Below the pieces are notes generated by a model. It searched no databases and was not told the origin of the DNA. It was given only the letters and a program-made list of their open reading frames with translations. This document shows positions 1 to 5,232 of a stretch of DNA of 5,232 nt, in pieces; the first letter of the stretch is position 1, and the number at the start of each line of letters is the position of its first letter. The DNA comes from Planctomycetaceae bacterium (GTDB taxonomy: Bacteria > Planctomycetota > Planctomycetia > Planctomycetales > Planctomycetaceae): positions 1 to 5,232 of the forward strand of contig CANHVD010000469.1 of assembly GCA_947463775.1 (NCBI GenBank), given 5' to 3'. A program made the translations under genes and the position numbers.

Positions 1-189
1 ATCGTCGACAGCGGACGACTCAGCACGACATGGCAAAACGGAGTGAGTGTTACGTCGACCGCCGGATCCAGCAACAGCATCATTGGCAACTCGATCTACG
101 ACAATCGTGGACTGGGAATTGACCTGGGAACGACGGGGGTTACGGCCAACGATAATCTTGACGCAGACTCGGGCGCAAATAATCTGCAG
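1..189 (+). other. C-terminal end of a right-handed parallel beta-helix domain
   Basis: Residues 1-63 read like the last rung of a beta-helix: the asparagine-ladder stretch SIIGNSIYDNRGLGIDLG (residues 26-43) followed by GVTANDNLDADSGANNLQN (46-64). This is a recurrent signature ending pectate-lyase-like parallel beta-helix regions in large bacterial surface proteins, often those starting with a CSLREA motif. The earlier coils would lie upstream of the window. In other proteins these helices serve as polysaccharide-binding or lyase-like scaffolds or simple stalks; no catalytic residues can be judged from this remnant. Confidence 0.8.
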
Positions 190-3100
190 AACACTCCTGT
201 TCTGACAACCGCGACTACTAACGGTACGACAGTCACGATCAGCGGCACGCTCAACACACTCGTCAGCACAGCGGGCATTCTGATTCACTTCTATGCGACG
301 CCTGCTACTGGCAGTGTGAACACGCGTCAGGGCCGTCGCTATCTGGGCACAACAACGGTCTCTTCCAACGGCAGCGGCAATGCGACATTCAGCGGCATCG
401 CGTTGTCTTCGGCGGTCACGGCCGGAGAACTCATCACCGCGACGACAACGCTTTCCTCAAGTACTTCCGAATTCTCGCAGGCAATCGTGGCCACCGCATC
501 GGCGGGAAACAGTACCCCGTCGAACACGGTCGTAACATCCACAACAAATGGTGGCGTCACGATCAACAGCGGTGCGGGCAACAGTGCCTATCTCGAGGCG
601 ACGAATGGAAGTTCGATTCTTGGTGGCCTGAGTCAGTTCTCCATGGAGTTCGACTTCCAGGCAGAAGCAATTGTCGACGGTCGGCAGTACACATGGGCGT
701 CGTACACAACACCGACCGACGGCGACGCGCTGTACTTTGGTGCCTACAAGTCTGGTGCGACGGAAGTCATTGGATTGCAGATCAACGGGCAGATCGCCAA
801 TATTAGCTCTGCAGACGTCGACGCAATCTTTGACGGTAATCGCCACTCGATTGCAGCCACCTGGAGTCAGACCAGCGGTGCCTGGTCCATCTATCTCGAC
901 GGCACTCTGCTGGGTTCCGGGACCGGGCTGGCCACCGGGCAGACTCTGGCCACTGGCGGTGACCTTGTCATCGGCCAGGACATGGATGCGGGAGCTGACA
1001 CTTGGCAGGTCAGCTCGAACGGTGCCTTCAAGGGAACTCTCAACGACGTTCGATTCTTCAACGACGTCCGAACCGCCAATGAGATCGCCGCCAACTATCG
1101 CAGCACTCTGCCATTCAATGAAAGCGGCATGGTCGCCAACTGGCGGATGAATGATCTTTCCCCAGGTGGAGTTATCACAGGTTCGGTGAGCGGGAATGAT
1201 CTGACCGTGCGTCAGATGACAACACCATCGTTTACAGCTTCAACTCCAACATTGTCTCTCGCTGTAAATGAGAACTCACCAGCGGGAACAGTTGTTGGAA
1301 CCGTTTACGGAACGGATCTCGATCGTGAAGCGAGGATAGCTTCACTTCTGGCGGCCGATTCAAATCTGCGTTACAGCGCGGAGACTGGAAAGTTCTACAA
1401 GATTGTAACGACGACCGTAAACTGGACCACGGCTCGTAACACCGCCCTGACGACTGCTCTCAATGGCGTCAATGGCCAGTTGGTCACGATCCTATCGGCC
1501 ACGGAGAACGCTCTCGTTGCTTCACTGTGGTCCATTGCCGGACAAGACCTGTGGATCGGTGCCACAGACCAGTCGATCGAAGGAACATGGCGATGGCAGA
1601 ATGGATCAGCAGATGGCGATCCGTTCTGGATGGGGACTGCCAACGGATATCGCATCGACGATCGCTACACGAATTGGTTTAATCTTGACCCAAATGCACC
1701 GACGGCGGGCGATGACTATCTAAGGATCTCCAGCGACGGAACATGGAAAGACTGGACCGATGCGTCGTCGTATTCCTATGTAGTCGAATGGACTGCGGAC
1801 GATGTTCTTGATGCCTCAAACGCACTGACATATTCCATCGCATCTCAAACCATCGCCGGCGCCTTCGCGATCAACAGTGACTCCGGTGTCATCACGGTGG
1901 CGGACGGCACAAAGCTGGACTTTGAAACACAGGCTTCGCATTCAGTTACCGTTCGAATCACGGACGGCAGCGGAGCAACTTACGACAAAGCATTTACCGT
2001 CGCGATCAACAATCTCACGGAGAACACTTCGACTCCGACTGATCTTTCCACTGGCATCAATCTCAACACCGACGGAGGCAACAACGCGTACCTGAGAAGC
2101 ACCAGCGGCGGTAGTGTCTTCGGCGGACTGACTGCCATGACGCTGGAAGTTCAGTACACGATGAAGACTCCGGCTTCAGTGACGAACCCGTTGATTTCCT
2201 ACGCATCCGCGTCAGGTTCAACCAATAACGAAGTAATGTTGACCGTCAACGCGAGCGGCAGGATCCAGTTCAGTCTGAACAACACGGATCTCATCACCAC
2301 GGCCGCTTTCACTCAGCTTCTCGATGGGAAAGCCCACTCACTTGCCGTCACCTGGGATAACACAAACGGTGACGTCGTCTTCTTCATCGACGGCCAGATC
2401 GCAGAAACCAGTACAGGACTTAAAGTCGGGACCACTCTTGCAGGTGGTGGAACTCTGGTTCTTGGTCAGGACCAGGACTCTGTCGATGGGGGCTACGACA
2501 GCACTCAGCTCTTTTCCGGAACGCTGCATGATGTGCGAGTCTGGAATCGAGCGATCAGTTCGGAGCAAATCGCTCAGAACTACCAGCAAAAGCTTGGCGA
2601 TACACCGACGGGACTCGTCGCTAACTGGCGGATGACGGGTCTGTCCGGCGGCACGACCGTCGTTGATTCCGTTGGAGGAATCAATCTCGCGGTGGCCAAC
2701 ATCACAGGCGGTGGTTGGACGACCAGCACACTCACCGCTTCACTGTCCGTTTCGGAAAACGCCATCGTCGGGACCAGCGTTGGTTCAGTCGTCGTCACCG
2801 AAGCGATGAACACTCGTGACATCGTCGCGGATGGATTGTTTCGTGAAGGAACCAATCCCGGCGGCTTTGCTAACTATACGAGTGGTCAATCAATCGGAAA
2901 CTGGACCGTGCAGAGCGGAGATGTCGATCTCATTGGCACTCATTGGTCGACATCGCCTCTTGGTGGACGCAGTATCGATCTGAATGGGAACAATCCTGGA
3001 GCAATATCGCAAATACTGTCGACTGTTGCAGGGCGGCAGTATCAGGTCATGTTTAATGCATCCGGGAACTTTGGTAACGGCGATGCAATCAAGGACGTCC

Positions 3101-5232
3101 GAGTCAGCGCCGGAGGGACGAGTCAGGACTTTTCGCTGGCTCAACCTGCCGGCTGGTCGACATCCAACATGTTGTTTTCCGGTCGGTCGATGATCTTCAC
3201 CGCCACGGGTAGCAGTTCCACGCTCGCCTTCCAGTCGCTCGACACTGGTGGAGCCGGCGCAGTCATCGCCGATGTTCGTGTGATCGAGATTCCTGCCGCT
3301 GTTCAACGAATTCTGAACAACGATTCAACGCTGTCCTACGACGCGGCGACGGGTAAGTTCTATCGGTTTGTCAGTACGATCACGCAGCCGTTGGATGCAA
3401 TTAATGCGGCCACTTCTTCGACGCTTAACGGGGTCAACGGACAGCTGGCGACCATCCGTTCCGCTTATGAAAATGAATTGATTCGAGCATTTGCCCAGCA
3501 GGTGGGGGGCGATGTTTTGCTCGGCTGTCGAGACGCCACGACCGAGGGCAATTGGCGATTCCTGAACGGAGCCACGGAAAGCGAGCAATTCTCGACTGGT
3601 TCAACGCCACGACCTGGCTACTTCACCAATTGGAGAGCCGGTGAGCCGAACGGCTCGACTTCGGAAAATCAACTTGCAATCCGTCCGGACGGAGAATGGC
3701 AAGACGTGCCTGACAATCAATCGCGTGCGTACGCGATCGAATGGGACGCCAGCGAAGTTCTGTCCAACTACACATATTCGCTGACAAGCAACCCAAGCGG
3801 CGCCTTTGCCATCAACAGCAATACCGGCGAAATCACCGTCAGCAACTCGACGCCGCTGAACGAGGTCACGACGAGCCCAACCGTCACTGTTCAGGTGACG
3901 GATGCGGCTGGCAATACGTATTCTGAAGTCATGACGATCTCGGTCACGCCCGTTAACGACAACACGCCGGTTATCACCAGCAATGGTGGAGGTGCCACCG
4001 CGTCGATCAACGTGGCTGAAGGCGCCACCGCTGTCACATCAATCACGGCCACGGACACCGATGTTCCGGCACAGACACTGACATACTCGATCGTGGGTGG
4101 TGCCGATTCGTCGCTGTTTTCCATCAGCAGCACGACGGGTGCACTCGGCTTTATCAGCGGACGCAATTTCGAATCGCCCGCCGATGCTGGAGCGAACAAC
4201 GTTTACGACATCATCGTGCGAGTCGACGACGGGACATTCTGGGACGATCAATCGATCGCCGTCACGATCACGAACGTCAATGAAGCTCCTGGCGGCACAA
4301 ACGCCACGCTGACGACAAACGAAGATTCCAACTACGTCCTCGGAACTTCGGACTTCGGATTCATCGATCCCGATGCGGGCGATTCGCTGGGAACTGTTCG
4401 TATCGACACATTGCCCGCTGCGGGAACGTTGACACTCACTGGCAGCGGTGTGGTGACATCCGGGCAAGTCATCACCGTTGCCGACATCAACGCGGGTAAA
4501 CTGATTTATGCTCCAGCGGCAAACGCCAATGGCAACAGCTACACGACATTCAACTTCAGCGTCCGCGATGTTGGCGGACTCTTCGATACGACGCCAAACA
4601 CACTGACGTTCAATGTCTCGCCAGTGAACGACGCGCCGGTGCTTGGTTACACGGGGCTGATTGGACTGGCGGCGACCAACGAAGACACGACGTCCTCCGC
4701 CACACTGGTCAGTGACATTCTGCTGACCGCCATTCGTTCTGACGTCGACAGCTCCGCCCTGAGCGGACTCGCGGTCAATTCTGTTTCCGCGAACGGCACC
4801 TTTCAGTATTCGACGGACGGATCGACGTGGACGAACTTTGGAGCAGTCAGCAGTTCCAATGCCCTGCTGCTGACAAGCACGTCACGAGTTCGCTTTGTTC
4901 CGAATGGTAGCAACGGCGAATCGGCCACCTTTGATTTCCGAGCCTGGGACCAGACCACCGGAACTGCATCAATCAACGGCACACCGGGTTACGCCAATCC
5001 CGGCAGCGGCGGCGGCACGACTGCCTACAGCACCGCAACGGAAACCGTTTCGATCACTGTCACGGGAGTGAATGATACACCGATTGTGACCGCTCCGGCA
5101 GGACCGTTGAGCGTGACTGAGGACACGTGGCTCGGCATCGATGGAGCCGGATTCAGTTTCTCCGATGTCGATGCAGGCTCCGGAATCCTGCAGATGACGC
5201 TGCACGTGACTCAGGGCTACATCACGGTTGGG
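1..5232 (+). CDS. Giant multidomain surface adhesin-like protein (LamG / cadherin / C-type lectin), internal fragment
   Basis: Frame 1 is open for all 1744 codons with no stop, so this is an internal part of a very large gene whose start and stop both lie outside. The translation is a string of extracellular beta-sandwich domains: beta-helix end, Ig-like, LamG, cadherin split by a C-type lectin domain, LamG, cadherin split by a choice-of-anchor C domain plus a C-type lectin domain, a complete cadherin, and three cadherin-like/VCBS modules. There is one cysteine (residue 1176) and only about 14 lysines, with abundant Thr, Ser, Asn, Gly and Asp, typical of bacterial exported calcium-binding adhesins. 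No signal peptide, membrane segment, dockerin, RTX nonapeptide or sorting tail falls inside the window, so the export and anchoring route cannot be read. The likely role, cell-surface adhesion or carbohydrate binding, is inferred from domain families. No enzymatic domain is recognised. In-frame ATG codons (for example at 640-642) lie inside domains and are not starts. Confidence 0.95.
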   Translation, partial: MVDSGRLSTTWQNGVSVTSTAGSSNSIIGNSIYDNRGLGIDLGTTGVTANDNLDADSGANNLQNTPVLTTATTNGTTVTISGTLNTLVSTAGILIHFYATPATGSVNTRQGRRYLGTTTVSSNGSGNATFSGIALSSAVTAGELITATTTLSSSTSEFSQAIVATASAGNSTPSNTVVTSTTNGGVTINSGAGNSAYLEATNGSSILGGLSQFSMEFDFQAEAIVDGRQYTWASYTTPTDGDALYFGAYKSGATEVIGLQINGQIANISSADVDAIFDGNRHSIAATWSQTSGAWSIYLDGTLLGSGTGLATGQTLATGGDLVIGQDMDAGADTWQVSSNGAFKGTLNDVRFFNDVRTANEIAANYRSTLPFNESGMVANWRMNDLSPGGVITGSVSGNDLTVRQMTTPSFTASTPTLSLAVNENSPAGTVVGTVYGTDLDREARIASLLAADSNLRYSAETGKFYKIVTTTVNWTTARNTALTTALNGVNGQLVTILSATENALVASLWSIAGQDLWIGATDQSIEGTWRWQNGSADGDPFWMGTANGYRIDDRYTNWFNLDPNAPTAGDDYLRISSDGTWKDWTDASSYSYVVEWTADDVLDASNALTYSIASQTIAGAFAINSDSGVITVADGTKLDFETQASHSVTVRITDGSGATYDKAFTVAINNLTENTSTPTDLSTGINLNTDGGNNAYLRSTSGGSVFGGLTAMTLEVQYTMKTPASVTNPLISYASASGSTNNEVMLTVNASGRIQFSLNNTDLITTAAFTQLLDGKAHSLAVTWDNTNGDVVFFIDGQIAETSTGLKVGTTLAGGGTLVLGQDQDSVDGGYDSTQLFSGTLHDVRVWNRAISSEQIAQNYQQKLGDTPTGLVANWRMTGLSGGTTVVDSVGGINLAVANITGGGWTTSTLTASLSVSENAIVGTSVGSVVVTEAMNTRDIVADGLFREGTNPGGFANYTSGQSIGNWTVQSGDVDLIGTHWSTSPLGGRSIDLNGNNPGAISQILSTVAGRQYQVMFNASGNFGNGDAIKDVRVSAGGTSQDFSLAQPAGWSTSNMLFSGRSMIFTATGSSSTLAFQSLDTGGAGAVIADVRVIEIPAAVQRILNNDSTLSYDAATGKFYRFVSTITQPLDAINAATSSTLNGVNGQLATIRSAYENELIRAFAQQVGGDVLLGCRDATTEGNWRFLNGATESEQFSTGSTPRPGYFTNWRAGEPNGSTSENQLAIRPDGEWQDVPDNQSRAYAIEWDASEVLSNYTYSLTSNPSGAFAINSNTGEITVSNSTPLNEVTTSPTVTVQVTDAAGNTYSEVMTISVTPVNDNTPVITSNGGGATASINVAEGATAVTSITATDTDVPAQTLTYSIVGGADSSLFSISSTTGALGFISGRNFESPADAGANNVYDIIVRVDDGTFWDDQSIAVTITNVNEAPGGTNATLTTNEDSNYVLGTSDFGFIDPDAGDSLGTVRIDTLPAAGTLTLTGSGVVTSGQVITVADINAGKLIYAPAANANGNSYTTFNFSVRDVGGLFDTTPNTLTFNVSPVNDAPVLGYTGLIGLAATNEDTTSSATLVSDILLTAIRSDVDSSALSGLAVNSVSANGTFQYSTDGSTWTNFGAVSSSNALLLTSTSRVRFVPNGSNGESATFDFRAWDQTTGTASINGTPGYANPGSGGGTTAYSTATETVSITVTGVNDTPIVTAPAGPLSVTEDTWLGIDGAGFSFSDVDAGSGILQMTLHVTQGYITVG
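190..504 (+). other. Ig-like beta-sandwich following the beta-helix
   Basis: Residues 64-168 begin with NTPVLTTAT and continue with a VTISGTLNT strand, an IHFYATPA strand, RRYLGTTTVSSNGSGNATF (residues 112-130) and AGELITATTT, ending in TSEFSQAIVA (155-164). The order 'L.G...T...G.A.F', 'G..ITATAT' and 'TSEFSQ' is the usual pattern of the small Ig-like module that directly follows GIDLG-type beta-helices. It is probably structural, a spacer between the helix and the first LamG domain. Residues 169-182 form a Thr/Ser/Asn-rich linker. Confidence 0.65.
547..1215 (+). other. LamG / concanavalin A-like domain 1
   Basis: Residues 183-405 form a Laminin_G_3-type jelly roll. Visible landmarks are AYLEATNG (196-203), the strand FSMEFDFQ (213-220), the core HSIAATW (282-288) followed by SIYLDG (296-301), DLVIGQDMD (321-329), the GTLNDVRFF strand (345-353) with IAANY (362-366), and the closing VANWRMND (378-385). 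The pattern 'H.iA.TW...G...iYlDG' with 'G.l.dvRi....s..eI..ny' is diagnostic of bacterial LamG domains, which usually bind glycans or act as adhesive modules. It is clearly paralogous to the LamG domain at 2044-2709: the tyrosine of NSAYLE (residue 197) and that of NNAYLR (697) are exactly 500 residues apart. Confidence 0.9.
1231..2013 (+). other. Cadherin repeat split by an inserted C-type lectin domain (copy A)
   Basis: The N-terminal part of a cadherin repeat (residues 411-442) shows LAVNENSPAGTVVGTVYGTDLD, with the N-terminal Glu (424) and the DxD pair (439, 441) of the calcium site. The fold then stops and a C-type-lectin-like domain occupies 443-600. The cadherin sequence resumes at 601-671 with NALTYSI (607-613), GAFAINSDSGVITV (620-633), LDFE (639-642) and VRITDG (651-656). 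Together the halves make one full-length cadherin repeat with all classical calcium ligands (E, DxD, NA, DxE, xTD). The break falls between the DxD and NA motifs. It probably forms part of a calcium-rigidified stalk from which the lectin domain protrudes. That the halves fold together is inference. Confidence 0.75.
1327..1800 (+). other. C-type-lectin-like domain 1 (CTLD, inserted in cadherin copy A)
   Basis: Residues 443-600. It opens with YSAETGKFYKIV (458-469), then the alpha-1/alpha-2 region WTTARNTA and LNGVNGQLVTILSATEN (487-503). The hallmark WIG core is DLWIGATDQS (516-525), then EGTWRWQNG (527-535), YTNWFNLDPN (556-565), DGTWKDW (579-585) and the closing YVVEW (593-597). These are the standard CTLD landmarks (G.LaTI.s..EN, WIG..D, G.W.W..G, nW....PN, W.D, yv.E). 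The EPN calcium/sugar motif appears as DPN (563-565) and WND as WKD (582-584), with acidic D571-D572 between. It has no cysteines, so the two canonical disulfides are absent, as in many bacterial CTLDs. Carbohydrate or protein binding is plausible; the ligand is unknown. Confidence 0.85.
2044..2709 (+). other. LamG / concanavalin A-like domain 2
   Basis: Residues 682-903, with NAYLRSTSGGSVFGGL (695-710), MTLEVQYT (713-720), LLDGKAHSLAVTWD (773-786), the strand VVFFIDGQIAE (792-802), TLVLGQDQDS (818-827), FSGTLHDVRVWN (838-849), EQIAQNY (855-861) and VANWRM (873-878). It has the same order of landmarks as LamG 1. In an ungapped by-eye comparison of the last 59 residues of each, 27 are identical, so these are old duplicates rather than recent ones. 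A role in glycan or matrix binding is inferred from the family. Confidence 0.9.
2812..3294 (+). other. Choice-of-anchor C / DUF642-like galactose-binding-fold domain
   Basis: Residues 938-1098. The order of motifs fits this family: GLFREGTNPGGF (945-956; family usually NGSFE.G..PG.F), IGNWTVQSGDVDLIGTHW (965-982), the invariant SIDLNGNNPGAISQIL (991-1006), AGRQYQVMFNASGN (1010-1023), VRVSAGGTSQDF (1034-1045), IFTATGSSSTLAFQSL (1065-1080) and a closing AVIADVRV (1087-1094) where the family has a 'DNV' end. Such domains have a jelly-roll, carbohydrate-binding-like fold and are common in secreted proteins of planctomycetes, verrucomicrobia and proteobacteria. Here the domain is internal, sitting between half a cadherin repeat and a CTLD, and it is absent from the otherwise parallel copy A. 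Confidence 0.8.
3295..3747 (+). other. C-type-lectin-like domain 2 with EPN motif
   Basis: Residues 1099-1249. It parallels CTLD 1: YDAATGKFYRFV (1113-1124), LNGVNGQLATIRSAYEN (1142-1158), DVLLGCRDATTEGNWRFLNG (1171-1190), YFTNWRAGEPNGS (1207-1219), DGEWQD (1230-1235) and the closing YAIEWD (1244-1249). The eight residues LNGVNGQL are identical in both CTLDs. EPN (1215-1217) is the calcium- and mannose-type sugar-binding signature of animal CTLDs; a downstream Glu (1222) and Asp (1235) could complete the site, with Gln replacing the usual Asn of WND. The WIG core is degenerate (LLG), and its following residue is Cys 1176, the only cysteine seen in the window and therefore without a disulfide partner here. 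A calcium-dependent glycan-binding role is more plausible than for CTLD 1, but unproven. Confidence 0.85.
3964..4287 (+). other. Uninterrupted cadherin repeat
   Basis: Residues 1322-1429. It shows INVAEGATAV (1336-1345), ITATDTDVPAQTLTYSIVGG (1348-1367), the strand SLFSISSTTGAL, then NFESPAD (1389-1395), YDIIVRVDDG (1402-1411) and a closing VTITNVNEAP. The N-terminal Glu (1340), DTD (1352-1354), the FE of the DxE position and the RVDDG end are present, so calcium binding is likely. It provides an unbroken internal reference for the two split cadherins before it. It probably acts as a rigid stalk unit. Confidence 0.88.
4288..4623 (+). other. Cadherin-like / VCBS-type Ig module
   Basis: Residues 1430-1541. 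It starts after NEAP with LTTNEDSNYVLGTSDFGFID (1437-1456), then PDAGDSLGTVRIDTLPAAGT (1457-1476), LTLTGSGVVTSGQVITVADI (1477-1496), AGKLIYAPAANANG (1498-1511), FNFSVRDVGGLFD and a closing VSPVND. The pattern 'EDs.y......F.F.D.D.Gd.l..v.I..lP..GtL.l.g..V..G..it...I..G.L.Y.P..n.nG' is typical of tandem cadherin-like repeats in giant bacterial surface proteins. The role is probably structural. Confidence 0.8.
4624..5082 (+). other. Cadherin-like module with an internal YSTDG..W / FRAWD subregion
   Basis: Residues 1542-1694, from NDAPVLGY to TVTGVND. It has an N-terminal TNEDTTSS (1559-1566), SDVDSSAL (1580-1587), GTFQYSTDGSTWTNFGA (1599-1615), RVRFVPNGSNGE (1629-1640) and FDFRAWDQTTG (1644-1654). 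A Gly-rich loop then precedes the closing TVSITVTGVND strand. The combination of 'G.fqYS.dG.tW..fG' with 'vrFvPn...G...F.fRAWD' recurs in long cadherin-like arrays of bacterial surface proteins. At about 150 residues it is longer than its neighbour because of the loop at 1655-1680. No ligand-binding role can be inferred. Confidence 0.7.
5083..5232 (+). other. Start of a further cadherin-like module, cut by the window end
   Basis: Residues 1695-1744 read APAGPLSVTEDTWLGIDGAG (1698-1717) and FSFSDVDAGSGILQMTLHVT (1718-1737), followed by QGYITVG at the edge. The pattern 'vTEDt.l.i.G..fsDvDaG.g.l.mtL.v..G.itv' matches the opening half of the same family of cadherin-like repeats, so the array continues downstream. 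Confidence 0.7.

Larger units (their letters stand above)
547..2016 (+). repeat. Duplicated module, copy A: LamG + split cadherin + CTLD
   Basis: Residues 183-672 and residues 682-1318 have the same domain order. LamG, the cadherin N-half, the CTLD and the cadherin C-half are each recognisably paralogous to the equivalent part of copy B (shared VANWRM, LNGVNGQL, TGKFY, GAFAINS). Copy A lacks the extra domain seen in copy B. Divergence at protein level is large, so this is an old duplication and not a recent direct repeat. Confidence 0.75.
2044..3954 (+). repeat. Duplicated module, copy B: LamG + split cadherin + choice-of-anchor C + CTLD
   Basis: This is the second copy of the module, about 440 bases longer than copy A, mainly because of the choice-of-anchor C domain at 2812-3294. 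Its LamG start lies 500 residues after that of copy A. The nine-residue stretch between the copies (673-681) is a short Thr/Ser-rich linker, so the two modules are in direct tandem. Confidence 0.7.
2722..3954 (+). other. Cadherin repeat split by two inserted domains (copy B)
   Basis: The N-half (residues 908-937) reads LTASLSVSENAIVGTSVGSVVV and then breaks off. The C-half resumes at 1250-1318 with YTYSLTSNPSGAFAINSNTG (1258-1277), EITV, and VQVTDAAGN (1297-1305), ending MTISVTPVND. Between them lie a choice-of-anchor C domain and a CTLD. Compared with copy A the calcium ligands look eroded: the DxD following the second strand is replaced by a TEAMN stretch, and the LDxE motif reads LNEV (1286-1289). 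The N-terminal SEN (918-920) and the final TD are kept. The C-half GAFAINS motif is identical to copy A, which supports common descent. Confidence 0.7.

Noticed and set aside
640..642. In-frame ATG as a possible internal start
   Set aside because: It lies inside a beta-strand of LamG 1 (FSMEF), has no purine-rich ribosome-binding site in front, and the reading frame is already coding upstream.
457..846. Antisense open frame of 129 codons on the - strand
   Set aside because: It lies fully opposite the continuous frame-1 coding region, its translation is low-complexity Arg/Cys/Val-rich without a recognisable domain, and long antisense frames are expected opposite C/G-ending codons.
671..1150. 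Same-strand frame-2 open frame of 159 codons
   Set aside because: It overlaps LamG domain 1 in another frame; the translation is Ser/Thr/Arg/Pro-rich with no domain, while frame 1 shows a clear fold.
2890..3306. Antisense open frame of 138 codons on the - strand
   Set aside because: It lies opposite the choice-of-anchor C domain and has no recognisable motif; no ribosome-binding context was seen.
4039..4467. Antisense open frame of 142 codons on the - strand
   Set aside because: It sits opposite well-recognised cadherin and cadherin-like domains. Its product is Cys/Arg-rich with no family resemblance, so it is a shadow.
1..5232. Promoters, terminators, RNA genes, CRISPR, insertion sequences or attachment sites
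   Set aside because: The whole window is coding in one frame. I saw no strong hairpin with a T-run, no short regularly spaced direct repeats, no terminal inverted repeats and no tRNA-like segment.
1..5232. Repeated GTCGAC, ACGACG and similar short words along the window
   Set aside because: They are explained by frequent Val-Asp, Thr-Thr and similar codon pairs in Asp/Thr-rich beta domains. Spacing is irregular and there is no regulatory context.
3241..5232. RTX (GGxGxDxxx) nonapeptide array
   Set aside because: Gly- and Asp-rich stretches occur, but no tandem nonapeptide periodicity is present in the translation.

Overview
The window is one uninterrupted open reading frame on the + strand (frame 1). 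It runs from the first base to the last, 1744 codons, with no start codon context, no stop and no intergenic space. It is an internal slice of a giant secreted or cell-surface multidomain protein; both ends of the gene lie outside. All other reading frames look like shadows. The composition (Thr/Ser/Asn/Gly/Ala-rich, about 14 Lys and a single Cys in 1744 residues, many Asp) fits an extracellular beta-rich adhesin. The domain mix (parallel beta-helix end with the 'GIDLG..GVTAND' signature, LamG, cadherin, C-type lectin, choice-of-anchor C, VCBS/cadherin-like Ig folds) together with a mid-range, C/G-ending codon pattern suggests a planctomycete or a related PVC-group bacterium. That assignment is inference from domain style, not from a marker gene.

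Layout by residue of the window: 1-63 is the last coil and cap of a right-handed parallel beta-helix. 64-168 is an Ig-like sandwich that typically follows that helix. 183-405 is LamG/concanavalin-like domain 1. 411-671 is a cadherin repeat split open by a C-type-lectin-like domain (CTLD 1, 443-600). 682-903 is LamG domain 2. 908-1318 is a second split cadherin repeat, whose insert holds two domains: a choice-of-anchor C/DUF642-like domain (938-1098) and CTLD 2 (1099-1249). 1322-1429 is an uninterrupted cadherin repeat. 1430-1541 and 1542-1694 are two cadherin-like/VCBS-type Ig modules. 1695-1744 is the start of another, cut by the window edge.

The centre is an old duplication: LamG + [cadherin half - CTLD - cadherin half], present twice in tandem, with the second copy carrying the extra choice-of-anchor C domain. 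The domains together suggest a long calcium-stiffened stalk displaying several putative glycan-binding heads (two LamG, two CTLD, one galactose-binding-like fold), i.e. an adhesin or polysaccharide-binding surface protein. No operon partner, promoter, RNA gene, mobile element or CRISPR array is visible. The most notable feature is the nested domain architecture and the apparently reciprocal loss of calcium-site residues between the two module copies.
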